64,000 bases of DNA from a bacterium OM1 bin76 (GTDB lineage: Bacteria > Actinomycetota > Acidimicrobiia > Spongiisociales > ZC4RG35), in contig MPNA01000003.1 in NCBI GenBank assembly GCA_002238785.1, positions 71,368-135,367 on the forward strand. Direction: 5' to 3'. How positions within the stretch are numbered: position 1 is the first letter of the stretch; every line of letters begins with the position of its first letter. Under the pieces are notes generated by a model that was not told where the DNA came from, searched no databases, and saw nothing but the letters and a program-made list of their open reading frames with translations. Made by a program: the position numbers and the translations under genes. Below, in pieces: positions 51,656 to 60,331 of the stretch.

Positions 51656-51769
51656 CTACCCGGCGAACAACGCCCAAAGGACTGCGGCGACGATGACCGC
51701 CAGAGCAGTGACCACCATCACGATGTCGGCAACGGTCTTACGGTGAGGTCGGAAAGGATTGAAACCCAT
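51656..51769 (-). CDS. Small single-helix membrane protein (37 aa)
   Basis: 37 aa: a basic start MGFNPFRPHRKTVADIV followed by one strong membrane helix (VVTALAVIVAAVLWALFAG). GAGGGCAAAG precedes ATG 51769 at good spacing. Similar short proteins with an N-terminal GFNPFR motif occur in actinobacteria, to my knowledge without known function. It is divergent from the enoyl-CoA hydratase gene. The basic N-terminus should face the cytoplasm. Confidence 0.6.
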   Translation of the reverse strand: MGFNPFRPHRKTVADIVMVVTALAVIVAAVLWALFAG

Positions 51770-51802
51770 CTTTGCCCTCAAAGTAGCGCGGCACCGTACT
51801 CT

Positions 51803-52588
51803 ATGGGAATCATGTGGCTGGAAACTGAAGATCGGGGCCCGGTGCGGTGGCTGTGGCTGAACCGGCCCCATCGCAAGAACGCCATCCCTCCACAGGGATG
51901 GGGAGAACTGGGGCAGACATTCGAGGCCTTCGAGCGATCGGACCAGCGGGTGCTGGTGGTGTCCGGACGAGATGGGGACTTTTGCGCGGGCGCCGACCTT
52001 GATCCTTCCGTGGGTCCCCGTTTCCGGGGAGTGGTGGACTCCCAGAACCGCATGAAGAAAGTGGGGCAGGCCGCAGTCGCCCTGCACAGGTTGAGCAAGC
52101 CGACCGTCGCCGCCGTGGACGGGGTGGCGGTTGGCGCCGGGATGGGTCTCGCCCTGGGTTGTGATGTAGTGGTTGCCACTTACCGCGCCCGGTTCTCGGC
52201 CATCTTCGCTCGCCGGGGACTGACCTTGGACATGGGTCTCAGTTGGCTGCTTCCCCGTTTGGCGGGCGCTCAGTTCGCCAAGGAGGCGTCTCTGTCCGGG
52301 CGGATGATCTCCGCTGTCGAAGCCAGGGAGAGGAACCTGGTGTGGGATGTCGTTGATGAGGAACGCCTGGAAGAACGCGCCTCCGTGGTGGCGGAAGGCT
52401 TTCTTCGGGGGGCGCCGGTGGCTCAGATGTTCATAAAACAGGGGTTGAACCGGTCTTGGGAACTCTCCTTGGAGGAAGCCACCGCCTGGGAAGGACAGTC
52501 CCAGTCGATCTGTCTGGGCACCGATGACCACCGGGAAGGAGTAAAGGCCTTTTTGGAAAAGAGGCCGCCCCGGTTCACCGGTTCCTGA
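51803..52588 (+). CDS. Enoyl-CoA hydratase/isomerase family protein
   Basis: 261 aa crotonase-fold protein. LWLNRPHRKNAIPPQGWGEL, the oxyanion loop SGRDGDFCAGADL, and KPTVAAVDGVAVGAGMGLALGCDVVV are the family signatures. Of the two usual hydratase Glu positions, the first appears replaced (AVGAGMG instead of AxGGG/E), so it may be another crotonase activity. Starts at ATG 51803 (or 51812). It sits inside the yraN-comM interval, an unusual place. Confidence 0.85.
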   Translation: MGIMWLETEDRGPVRWLWLNRPHRKNAIPPQGWGELGQTFEAFERSDQRVLVVSGRDGDFCAGADLDPSVGPRFRGVVDSQNRMKKVGQAAVALHRLSKPTVAAVDGVAVGAGMGLALGCDVVVATYRARFSAIFARRGLTLDMGLSWLLPRLAGAQFAKEASLSGRMISAVEARERNLVWDVVDEERLEERASVVAEGFLRGAPVAQMFIKQGLNRSWELSLEEATAWEGQSQSICLGTDDHREGVKAFLEKRPPRFTGS

Positions 52589-52697
52589 CCAAGCCGACAT
52601 GGCTGTGGGGAGGTGTGTGGTTTAATCCACTGAGTCGCGCCAAAAACCCTGCCGATGTGTATTGACTTGATCGAAGGACTTGGTGCAAGGTTCTTTG

Positions 52698-54164
52698 ATG
52701 AGCACCAGGATGTTCTCCGCGGCGATGGTCGGTGTGGACCCCCGGCCGGTAAATGTTGAAGTGCATCTGGGCAAGACCAATTCCAAGTTCGGTCTGGTGG
52801 GACTGCCTGACACTGCGGTGCGAGAGGCTCAATACCGGGTCAAAGCGGCCATGGCGTCCTCGGGGTATGAGATGCCTCGCAGCGAAGTCACCGTCAACCT
52901 GGCGCCCGCTGATCTCCCCAAGGCGGGGTCGGCCTTCGATCTGCCCATAGCCCTGGGTGTGCTGCTGGCGGACGGGAAGGTCTCGATGGGTCACAGGGGC
53001 TTGGTGGCTGTGGGGGAGTTGGCCCTGGACGGCCGGGTGCGCCCCTCCCGGGGTGTCCTGGCTGCCGCCATGGTGGCCGCCAAACAGGGCATTCCCTGCC
53101 TGGTGCCCCGGGCCGCCATGTCGGAAGCAGCCTTGGTGCCGAAGGTGGATTTGTTCGGGGTCGACAAGCTGTCGGAGGCCCTGAGGGCCATGGAGGGAAG
53201 CGTTGAGCCGACTGCGCCTCCGCCGAGCGGGTCGCATGCATCTCCAGTGCAGGATCTGGCAGACGTACGGGGGCAGGAACTCGCCAGACGTGGTTTGGAG
53301 ATAGCTGCCGCCGGTCGGCATCACCTGCTCATGTCAGGTCCACCCGGAATGGGTAAGACGATGCTGGCCAAGCGATTGCCCGGGATCCTGCCTCCCTTGA
53401 CCCAGACCGAAGAGATGGAGTTGGCCTGTGTATGGGCGGCCGCCCACCGTGGTCGGCCGGTCTCGATCCGGCCCTTCCGGGCGCCTCATCACACCACCTC
53501 GGTGGTGGGACTCTTGGGAGGCGGCAGCGGCATCCCGGTGCCAGGAGACCTGTCCCTTGCTCACCATGGGGTGCTGTTCCTGGACGAATTGGGGGAATAC
53601 CCCGCCAACCTCGTCGATGCTCTGCGTCAGCCTCTGGAGGAAGGAACGGTGACAATCACCCGCCGGGGCATTTCGACCACTTTCCCATGTCGTGCTCTGG
53701 TGGTGGCTGCTACCAATCCCTGCCCTTGTGGGTGGAGGAACGACACCGTAAAGCAATGCCAGTGTTCTCCGGCGGCGGCAGGCCGCTATCGACGACGTCT
53801 CTCGGGACCTCTGCTGGACCGGTTCGACGTCCGGGTGTTCTTGGGGCGGATGGAGACCGAGGAATTGACTGGTGCTCCCGGTGAAAGCACCGCCGCGGTG
53901 CGGCGTCGGGTGGAGCAGGCGCGCCAGATGCAGATTCCCCGTGGCGCCCTCAACGGAGACCTGTCCTCATCGGACCTTGATGCCCTACCGTGGGATGGGG
54001 GGGCCAGACAAGTGCTCTCCTACAATCTCGACCGGGGAAACCTGACCGGGAGGGGTTATGACCGGGTCCGCCGGGTGTCCAGGACGCTCGCCGACTTGGA
54101 GGGATGCGAACTGGTGACGGACACCCATGTTCTGGAGGCGCTTTCTTTTCGGATGAGCATTTGA
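52698..54164 (+). CDS. comM: YifB/ComM family Mg-chelatase-like AAA+ ATPase
   Basis: 488 aa. The N-terminal Lon-protease-like domain has VNVEVHLGKTNSKFGLVGLPDTAVRE, here in full family form. The AAA+ domain follows with Walker A SGPPGMGKTML, Walker B GVLFLDELGEY, VAATNPCPCG and the Cys cluster before QCSPAAAGRYRRRLSGPLLDRFD. ComM is a branch-migration helicase in natural transformation. ATG 52698 is supported by AAGG eight bases upstream. dprA follows after two bases. Confidence 0.95.
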   Translation: MSTRMFSAAMVGVDPRPVNVEVHLGKTNSKFGLVGLPDTAVREAQYRVKAAMASSGYEMPRSEVTVNLAPADLPKAGSAFDLPIALGVLLADGKVSMGHRGLVAVGELALDGRVRPSRGVLAAAMVAAKQGIPCLVPRAAMSEAALVPKVDLFGVDKLSEALRAMEGSVEPTAPPPSGSHASPVQDLADVRGQELARRGLEIAAAGRHHLLMSGPPGMGKTMLAKRLPGILPPLTQTEEMELACVWAAAHRGRPVSIRPFRAPHHTTSVVGLLGGGSGIPVPGDLSLAHHGVLFLDELGEYPANLVDALRQPLEEGTVTITRRGISTTFPCRALVVAATNPCPCGWRNDTVKQCQCSPAAAGRYRRRLSGPLLDRFDVRVFLGRMETEELTGAPGESTAAVRRRVEQARQMQIPRGALNGDLSSSDLDALPWDGGARQVLSYNLDRGNLTGRGYDRVRRVSRTLADLEGCELVTDTHVLEALSFRMSI

Positions 54165-54166
54165 GC

Positions 54167-55243
54167 ATGCCGTCGGACTCGATTCCCTACTTTTGCCATC
54201 GGCTGCAACTGGCGTTCTCGGGACTGCACCCTCAAAGAATCCATTCCCTGGTAATGAAGGCCGGCGACCCTGCTGGAGCGGTTCACATGATCCGGACCGG
54301 GCGTGTGAAAGCAAAGCCGACCGCCCGGGAAGCGGTGAGCATCCCGGCCGAGCAGCGCATGGAGGAACTGGCGTCCGCCGGCATTCAGGTGTTGTTGCTG
54401 GGCAGCGATGGGTATCCCCCCTGGCTGGCTGCGATCCCGGATCCACCGGATTTGTTGTTTGTCAAGGGGAAGGTGCCGGTGTGGGCTGCTGTGGCGGTGG
54501 TGGGATCGCGACGGGCCACTCGCTACGGGCTCACCCTGGCCAGGAGAGTGGGTGAGGCGATGGGCCGGCGCCGGATCACGGTGGTGAGCGGCCTGGCGCG
54601 GGGAATAGATGGAGCGGTTCATGAAGGGGTGGTCGAGGTAAAGGGTTGTGGAGTGGCGGTGCTGGGCTGCGGTCCGGACCGTTGGTATCCGGTGGGCCAT
54701 CGAAGCCTGGGAGAGCGGTTGCTTGAATGCGGTGGAGCGGTGGTGACGGAATACCCGCCCGGAACCATCCCCGAGCCGTGGCGTTTTCCTGTTCGCAACC
54801 GGATCATCACGGGCATGGCACGGGTTGTGCTGGTGGTGGAGGCGGCCGTTGGCGGCGGCGCCTTGATTAGCGCCCGACTGGGTTTGGAGCAGGGAAGGGA
54901 GGTGTTGGCGGTACCCGGCGACATCGACCGGGCGACCTCTCGGGGCTGTAACGAACTGATCCGCGATGGGGCGATGCCCGTTCTGGGAACTGCGGAACTC
55001 TTGGAATTCTTGGAGGCCGAAGGTGTTTGTGGTCCCCCTACCGAAGTGGACCGGGATCCCGATTCCAATGATGAGAAGAGGCTCAGCGGGCTCGAAGGAG
55101 CCATCGGTGAGGTCGGAGCGACGGTGGAGACGCTGATGGAACGGCTGGGATGGCCGCTTTCCCGTGTCCTGGTTGAAGTGGGCCAGTTGGAATCGCAGGG
55201 ACGGGTGGCAAGAGAGGGTGGGCTGATTCGATTGAAGGGGTGA
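54167..55243 (+). CDS. dprA: DNA-processing protein DprA
   Basis: 358 aa canonical DprA. The N-terminal SAM-like helices are followed by the Rossmann core: VAVVGSRRATRYGLTLA, VVSGLARGIDGAVHEGVVE, AVLGCGPDRWYP, ARVVLVVEAAVGGGALISA and VLAVPGDIDRATSRGCNELI. The C-terminal winged helix covers about residues 300-358 (VETLMERLGWPLSRVLVEVGQLE). It loads RecA on transforming single-stranded DNA. Coupled to comM (two bases). Confidence 0.95.
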   Translation: MPSDSIPYFCHRLQLAFSGLHPQRIHSLVMKAGDPAGAVHMIRTGRVKAKPTAREAVSIPAEQRMEELASAGIQVLLLGSDGYPPWLAAIPDPPDLLFVKGKVPVWAAVAVVGSRRATRYGLTLARRVGEAMGRRRITVVSGLARGIDGAVHEGVVEVKGCGVAVLGCGPDRWYPVGHRSLGERLLECGGAVVTEYPPGTIPEPWRFPVRNRIITGMARVVLVVEAAVGGGALISARLGLEQGREVLAVPGDIDRATSRGCNELIRDGAMPVLGTAELLEFLEAEGVCGPPTEVDRDPDSNDEKRLSGLEGAIGEVGATVETLMERLGWPLSRVLVEVGQLESQGRVAREGGLIRLKG

Positions 55244-55381
55244 ACGGTTGTCTCCGCCCACGGGAGCAAAGGTCGGCTGACCTGGAGTGTGATCAACCGG
55301 CGGGGCCACGGGGACATCATGGCGCGCCAGCCACATGTAAATCCCGGAGCCTGGGCGCCGGGGCACCATAGCATTAAGGTG

Positions 55382-56262
55382 ATGGCGACCATTCCATCCC
55401 TTCCGCAGTGGGCGGAACAGACCGTGGAAAGGTATTTGAGTTGGGTGAAGAGGGGGCGGCGACTGTCCTCGCACACCGTGGATGCCTACCGGAGGGACAT
55501 CACCCAGTTCGTGGCCTTCTGCGACAAACTGGGCCACCGCTCCATGGCGGGGATCGAGCGTGGTTCTTTGCGTCGTTGCACACCCGGCGGTATTCCCGGT
55601 CGACGGTGGTGCGCAAGGGATCATCGCTTCGTTCCTTCTTCGACCACCTTCACCAAGAGGGAGACATACCGGCCAATCCGGTGGGGGCCGTCCCGATTCC
55701 CAAGGCCAAGAACGTGCTTCCGGTCGCCCTTTCGCAACGCCAACTGGCGCAGGCCATCGAATCGGTGGATGGCGGGGCGCCGGTTGACCTGCGTGACCGG
55801 GCAATCCTTGAACTGGCATACGCCTGCGGGCTTCGAGTGTCAGAACTGGCTTCCCTGAATGTACCCGTGGTGCAGGGAAGAGACTTGATAGTGGTCTCGG
55901 GGAAGGGGGGAAAAGACCGTACGGTCCCCGTCGGCGCCCCCGCGCAGCGAGCCATCGACCGGTGGCTGGCGGAAGGTCGTCCCGGTTTGGTCGGGGAGTC
56001 CGCCGGGGAGGCGCTGTTCGTGGGAGTGCGAGGCGGGCGGATGGACCCTCGCCAGATCCGCAGGGTCGTGCGTTACCGGTTGGGCAGTTTCCCACATGCC
56101 CTCCGCCATTCCTTCGCCACCCATCTGCTGGAGGGGGGCGCCGACCTGCGCAGCGTTCAGGAACTGCTGGGGCACGCCAGTCTGGGTACCACCCAGATAT
56201 ACACCAGCGTCAGCCATCGGCACCTGCGCGCCACTCACCACCGCACCCACCCCCGCGCCTGA
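55382..56262 (+). pseudogene. xerC: Tyrosine recombinase XerC, interrupted by a frameshift
   Basis: The N-terminal core-binding domain is read from ATG 55382 ([33 protein letters not shown]) and the rest continues in another frame from about 55563. The catalytic domain is intact: GLRVSEL (Arg), [11 protein letters not shown] (Lys), [11 protein letters not shown] (His-x2-Arg), [12 protein letters not shown] (His and Tyr). Inserting a second copy of the 13-mer GTTCTTTGCGTCG at 55563-55575 restores one frame reading [20 protein letters not shown], the normal XerC sequence. So the break is loss of one unit of a 13-bp tandem repeat: either a real mutation or an assembly collapse. XerC resolves chromosome dimers at dif. 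Confidence 0.85.
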
Positions 56263-56481
56263 GTCGGCGCTGTAGGGATCCACAGCCGACCAAGGTGAGC
56301 CGCTTTTCTTGGAATTCCCGCCACTCCCTAAACTCGGTCTGCAACGTCACAGGCTCGTTCCGTCCACTGGTCGGGTAAGGTCGTTTTTGGGATCTTCCTG
56401 TGGGGCGGGCGCTTCATTTGCGAGCGCTGAACGGAGGAAAACCGTTCGACGGGCCGAGGAAAAACCAGGAAGGAGTTCTTT

Positions 56482-57249
56482 ATGACGTCTACCACGATGA
56501 GGGATCTGATCGACGCTGGTCTCCACTTCGGCCACGAGACGCGCCGGTGGAACCCGAAGATGAAACCCTACCTCTACTCCCAGTCCAACGGCATCCACAT
56601 CATCGATTTACGGCAAACTGTCGTCCTGCTGGAGCAGGCCCTCACTTTCGTGCGGGAAGCGGTGGGTGACGGCGGGAAGATCCTGTTCGTAGGGACAAAG
56701 AAACAGGCCCGCAACAGCATCGCCCAGCACGCCGAGAGCGTGGAAATGCCTTATGTCAACTTCCGTTGGCTGGGGGGAATGCTGACCAATTTCCAGACCA
56801 TCCGGCAACGCATTTCCTATATGAAAGAACTGGAGTCTGAGGAGAACAGCGGTGAGATGCTGTCCCGCCCCAAGAAGGAACGGCTTCGGCTCAGAAGAGA
56901 CCTGCAGAAGCTCCGCCAAAGTCTGGGCGGGGTGCGCGACCTGAACGAACTCCCTGCCGGGGTCTTCGTGATTGATGTGAACGCCGAGGAGACTGCCGTC
57001 CGGGAGGCCACTCGGTTGGAGATTCCGATTGTCGCCTTGGTGGACTCCAACTGCAACCCCGAGCCGATAAATTACGTCATCCCGGGTAACGATGACGCCA
57101 TTCGAGCGGCCGAACTGATCTGTTCCATGGTCTCCAACGCCTGTTTGGAGGGACGGGAGTTGGCTAAGAAGAAGGCGTCGGCCAAAAAGAAGAAGAAGAA
57201 GAGCGCTTCACCTGGAAGACCGGCTTCCCGGATCTCCAGGAGAAGGTAA
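56482..57249 (+). CDS. rpsB: Ribosomal protein S2
   Basis: 255 aa. MRDLIDAGLHFGHETRRWNPKM, IHIIDLRQTVVLLEQAL, FVGTKKQARNSI and YVNFRWLGGMLTNFQTIRQ are S2 blocks; the C-terminus is a Lys-rich tail (KKKASAKKKKKKS). ATG 56482 is preceded by GGAAGGAG. The 219-base region upstream (56263-56481) probably holds its promoter; no element was clear enough to call. Confidence 0.97.
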   Translation: MTSTTMRDLIDAGLHFGHETRRWNPKMKPYLYSQSNGIHIIDLRQTVVLLEQALTFVREAVGDGGKILFVGTKKQARNSIAQHAESVEMPYVNFRWLGGMLTNFQTIRQRISYMKELESEENSGEMLSRPKKERLRLRRDLQKLRQSLGGVRDLNELPAGVFVIDVNAEETAVREATRLEIPIVALVDSNCNPEPINYVIPGNDDAIRAAELICSMVSNACLEGRELAKKKASAKKKKKKSASPGRPASRISRRR

Positions 57250-57251
57250 GC

Positions 57252-57872
57252 ATGGCGGACTTCACAGCCAAGGATGTCCAAAGGCTCCGCAAACGCTCCG
57301 GAGTTGGGATGATGGATGCCAAGAAGGCTCTGGTGGATGCGGACGGCGACATGGACAAGGCCCACGATCTTCTCCGGGAGAGAGGACTGGCGCAGGCCGC
57401 AAAACGAGCAGGTCGGGAGGCCAACGAGGGAACCATCGGGAACTACCTTCACCACCAATCGGGACATCCGGTGATGGGTGTCCTGGTGGAACTGGCCTGC
57501 GAGACCGACTTTGTGGCCAAGAGCCAGGAATTCAATGAGGTGGCCAACGACATCGCGATGCACGTATCCTGGGCAGCCCCCCGCTGGATTTCCAGGGACG
57601 AAGTTCCCGAAGAGATTCTGGCCCATGAGAGCGACCTGATAGCCAGGGCGGCCCATTCGGAGGGCAAGCCGGAGCGGATCATTCCCCGGATCGTCCAGGG
57701 ACGCATGGAGAAGTTCTATGTGGAGAATGTTCTAAACGACCAGGTATTCGTCAATTCACAGAAGTTCGAGGGAACGGTGGGTGAGTTGGTGAAGGGCTTG
57801 GCGGCGAAGATGGGGGAGAACATCAAGGTACGCCGGGTGTCGCGGGTGGCGGTGGGAGAGCAGGACTCTTAG
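57252..57872 (+). CDS. tsf: Elongation factor Ts
   Basis: 206 aa short-form EF-Ts that recharges EF-Tu with GTP. The N-terminal UBA domain is AKDVQRLRKRSGVGMMDAKKAL, then ALVDADGDMDKAHDLLRERG, and the core LVELACETDFVAKSQEF. It follows rpsB by two bases. Confidence 0.97.
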   Translation: MADFTAKDVQRLRKRSGVGMMDAKKALVDADGDMDKAHDLLRERGLAQAAKRAGREANEGTIGNYLHHQSGHPVMGVLVELACETDFVAKSQEFNEVANDIAMHVSWAAPRWISRDEVPEEILAHESDLIARAAHSEGKPERIIPRIVQGRMEKFYVENVLNDQVFVNSQKFEGTVGELVKGLAAKMGENIKVRRVSRVAVGEQDS

Positions 57873-58583
57873 ATGTCTTCTGCCCGCCGGGTCCTTCTCA
57901 AACTTTCGGGGGAGGCTTTCTGCGAACAAGCAGGCGGGTTTGGGATTGATCCGGGCAGGGTGGCTGAAGTCGCCCGGGAGATCAGCCGGGCTCGGGAGGA
58001 CGGAGCCCAGATCTCGGTCGTGGTGGGCGGCGGGAACTTCTTCAGAGGAAATGTCCTGGCGGCTCGCGGGTTGGATCCGGCCACTGCAGACTACATGGGG
58101 ATGCTTGCCACGGTGATGAACGGACTGGCGCTGCGGGACGCCCTTGAGAATTGTGGCATGACTACCCGGGTCATGAGCGCTATCACCATGCGGCAGGTGA
58201 GCGAGCCTTACATTCGTCTCCGGGCGGTTCGCCACTTGGAGAAGGGACGCATCGTGGTGTTCGTGGCGGGAACGGGGAATCCGTTCTTTACCACCGACAC
58301 CACCGCGGCGCTGAGGGCGATCGAGGTCGGAGCGGAGGTGGTGCTGAAAGCAAGCAAGGTGGACGGGGTGTACAGCGCCGATCCCAACTTGGACGACTCC
58401 GCCCGGCTTTTGGCGTCCGCTTCCTACATGAGAGTCATCTCAGAGGACCTCAAAGTGATGGACATGACTGCCATTACCCTGTGTCGGGAGCACAAGCTGC
58501 CTATCGTGGTATTTGACATGACCAAACCGGGCAATGTTTATCGAGCGTTGATGGGAGAACGGCTTGGGACCGAGGTGAGTTAG
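57873..58583 (+). CDS. pyrH: UMP kinase
   Basis: 236 aa hexameric UMP kinase, UMP to UDP. RVLLKLSGEAFCEQAGGFGI, ISVVVGGGNFFRGN, ADYMGMLATVMNGLALRDAL, GTGNPFFTTDTTAALRA and the C-terminal MDMTAITLCREHKLPIVVFD are family blocks. It starts immediately after tsf. Confidence 0.97.
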   Translation: MSSARRVLLKLSGEAFCEQAGGFGIDPGRVAEVAREISRAREDGAQISVVVGGGNFFRGNVLAARGLDPATADYMGMLATVMNGLALRDALENCGMTTRVMSAITMRQVSEPYIRLRAVRHLEKGRIVVFVAGTGNPFFTTDTTAALRAIEVGAEVVLKASKVDGVYSADPNLDDSARLLASASYMRVISEDLKVMDMTAITLCREHKLPIVVFDMTKPGNVYRALMGERLGTEVS

Positions 58584-58592
58584 GGGAGAAGG

Positions 58593-59144
58593 ATGATAGA
58601 AGAGGTCTTGGAAGAAGCCGGTCTGATGATGGAGGATTCCATCGAATACGTAACCGGGCAATTCGCCATAGTCCGGACCGGCCGGGCCAATCCTCAGATC
58701 GTGCAGAACCTGCGGGTCAACTACTACGGCGCCTCCCTTCCCTTGCAGCAGTTGGCGAATTTCACGGTGCCCGACCCTCGCCTGCTGGTGATCCATCCCT
58801 TCGACCGCAGCGCCATTCCCGAGATCGAGAAAGCGCTGCATGCTTCGGACCTGGGGATAAACCCGGCCAATGACGGCGCGGTGATCCGGCTGGCATTTCC
58901 CCCTCTTACCGAGGAGCGGAGGATGGAAATGATTCGCATTGTCAGAAGACAGGCCGAGGACGGCAGGGTGTCGGTTCGAAACGCCAGGCGTAGAGCCAAG
59001 TCAGACCTTGACGCCCTCAAGGGGTTATGCTCCGATGATGACCTGCGGCGCGCCGAGCGCAATCTGCAGGACTTGACCAACCGGATTATCAAACAGGTGG
59101 ACACATTGCTCAAGCGCAAAGAAGCGGAACTCCTGGAGGTTTAG
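58593..59144 (+). CDS. frr: Ribosome recycling factor
   Basis: 183 aa, splits post-termination ribosomes with EF-G. FAIVRTGRANPQIVQNLRVNYY, PLQQLANFTVPDPRLLVIHP, GINPANDGAVIRLAFPPLTEERR and VSVRNARRRAKSDL are the RRF blocks. GGGGAGAAGG precedes ATG 58593. Confidence 0.97.
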   Translation: MIEEVLEEAGLMMEDSIEYVTGQFAIVRTGRANPQIVQNLRVNYYGASLPLQQLANFTVPDPRLLVIHPFDRSAIPEIEKALHASDLGINPANDGAVIRLAFPPLTEERRMEMIRIVRRQAEDGRVSVRNARRRAKSDLDALKGLCSDDDLRRAERNLQDLTNRIIKQVDTLLKRKEAELLEV

Positions 59145-59149
59145 GAGGG

Positions 59150-60274
59150 ATGAACCCGCCCGACGAGACTTGGGTCCCCGAGTGGGAGCCGGATGAGGAG
59201 ACCATCCCCAAGCTGAGGCCGCTTCCGACTGAGGAGGAGTCCCCCACGGAGGAAGGCGAGGACGCCTTGGCCGACGACGACATGTTTGACAGTCGCACCT
59301 CGCAACATCAGGCTTTGGCGGAGGAAGTGATGGAGGCCAATGCCAGAGAACATCGCCAGCAGGCGGTGGCGGCCGCAATCCCGGGAGTTGACTCGGGCCT
59401 TCTGGGCTTTGAGGATGTGACCGGAAGGACCGCAATGGCCACCGAGGAGGTGGAAGCGGCAGAACAAGCCCACTCCTCGGATCTGGTGAAGCGGTCAATC
59501 AGCGCGGTGGTGATGGTTGTGGTGGTGGTGCTCGCTCTCTACCTGGGCGGATCGTGGCTGACCGGATTGATCGCCCTGGCCATGTTGGTGGGGTTGGTCG
59601 AGTTCTACATGGCTGTCCGTTCGGCTGGATATCGGCCCATGGCGCTCATAGGTTTGTTGGGTTCGCTGGGGGCGGGCGTTGCTGCCCATATGGCTGGACT
59701 GGCGGCGGCCGGAGCGGTCTTGGCGGGGGCAGTCGGTTTGACTCTCCTCTTCTACGTGGCGTCAGGGCGCCGGATGGCGGTGGAGAACGCCACACTCTCC
59801 ATCCTGGGAATGATCTGGATCTCACTGCTGTCCTATGGAATCATGGTTGGTCAGGCCACCGATGGGGTGGTGCTGTTGGTGTGGGTGCTGCTGTTGAACT
59901 CGGTGTTCGATACAGGTGCCTATGTGGTGGGTCGGTCGTTTGGCACCCGGCCTCTCTCCCCGTCGTTGTCGGGCAAGAAGACGGTCCAGGGGTTGGTGGG
60001 CGGGATTGTCGGGGCCTTTGCCGTGGCAGCCATACTCTCCACCCTCCCGCAGTTGTCGATTCTCAGGCTCTTACCGGCTCTGTATCTGGCGGGGGTGGTG
60101 TCGATAATGGCTCCGCTGGGAGACGCCGTCGAGTCTGCGGTGAAACGTTCCATGAACATCAAGGACATGAGTTCTTTCATTCCAGGGCACGGCGGCATTC
60201 TTGATCGGATCGACGGGTTGTTGCTCGTTCTGCCGGGCGCCTACTATCTCTTCTCCGTCCTCGACTTGCTTTAG
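59150..60274 (+). CDS. cdsA: Phosphatidate cytidylyltransferase with long acidic N-terminal extension
   Basis: 374 aa, makes CDP-diacylglycerol for phospholipid synthesis. Residues about 1-110 are a hydrophilic, Glu/Asp-rich extension before the first membrane helix (RSISAVVMVVVVVLALYLGG). Seven to eight membrane segments follow. The signature is SAVKRSMNIKDMSSF then IPGHGGILDRIDGLL. It starts five bases after frr. Confidence 0.94.
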   Translation: MNPPDETWVPEWEPDEETIPKLRPLPTEEESPTEEGEDALADDDMFDSRTSQHQALAEEVMEANAREHRQQAVAAAIPGVDSGLLGFEDVTGRTAMATEEVEAAEQAHSSDLVKRSISAVVMVVVVVLALYLGGSWLTGLIALAMLVGLVEFYMAVRSAGYRPMALIGLLGSLGAGVAAHMAGLAAAGAVLAGAVGLTLLFYVASGRRMAVENATLSILGMIWISLLSYGIMVGQATDGVVLLVWVLLLNSVFDTGAYVVGRSFGTRPLSPSLSGKKTVQGLVGGIVGAFAVAAILSTLPQLSILRLLPALYLAGVVSIMAPLGDAVESAVKRSMNIKDMSSFIPGHGGILDRIDGLLLVLPGAYYLFSVLDLL

Positions 60275-60331
60275 GTCCCGTAACTCCCCGCCCTTGGTAT
60301 GCTCCGCCTTGTCTAGTCGGGAGGTGTTCTG

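Noticed and set aside
51770-52600. Minus-strand frame running opposite the enoyl-CoA hydratase into the microprotein
   Set aside because: Only the last 37 codons, after ATG 51769 with a ribosome site, look like a protein; the rest is shadow.
54056-56095. 679-codon minus-strand open frame opposite dprA and xerC
   Set aside because: High-GC shadow frame; the + strand genes have clear family motifs throughout, whereas this frame has Pro/Arg/His-rich composition and none.
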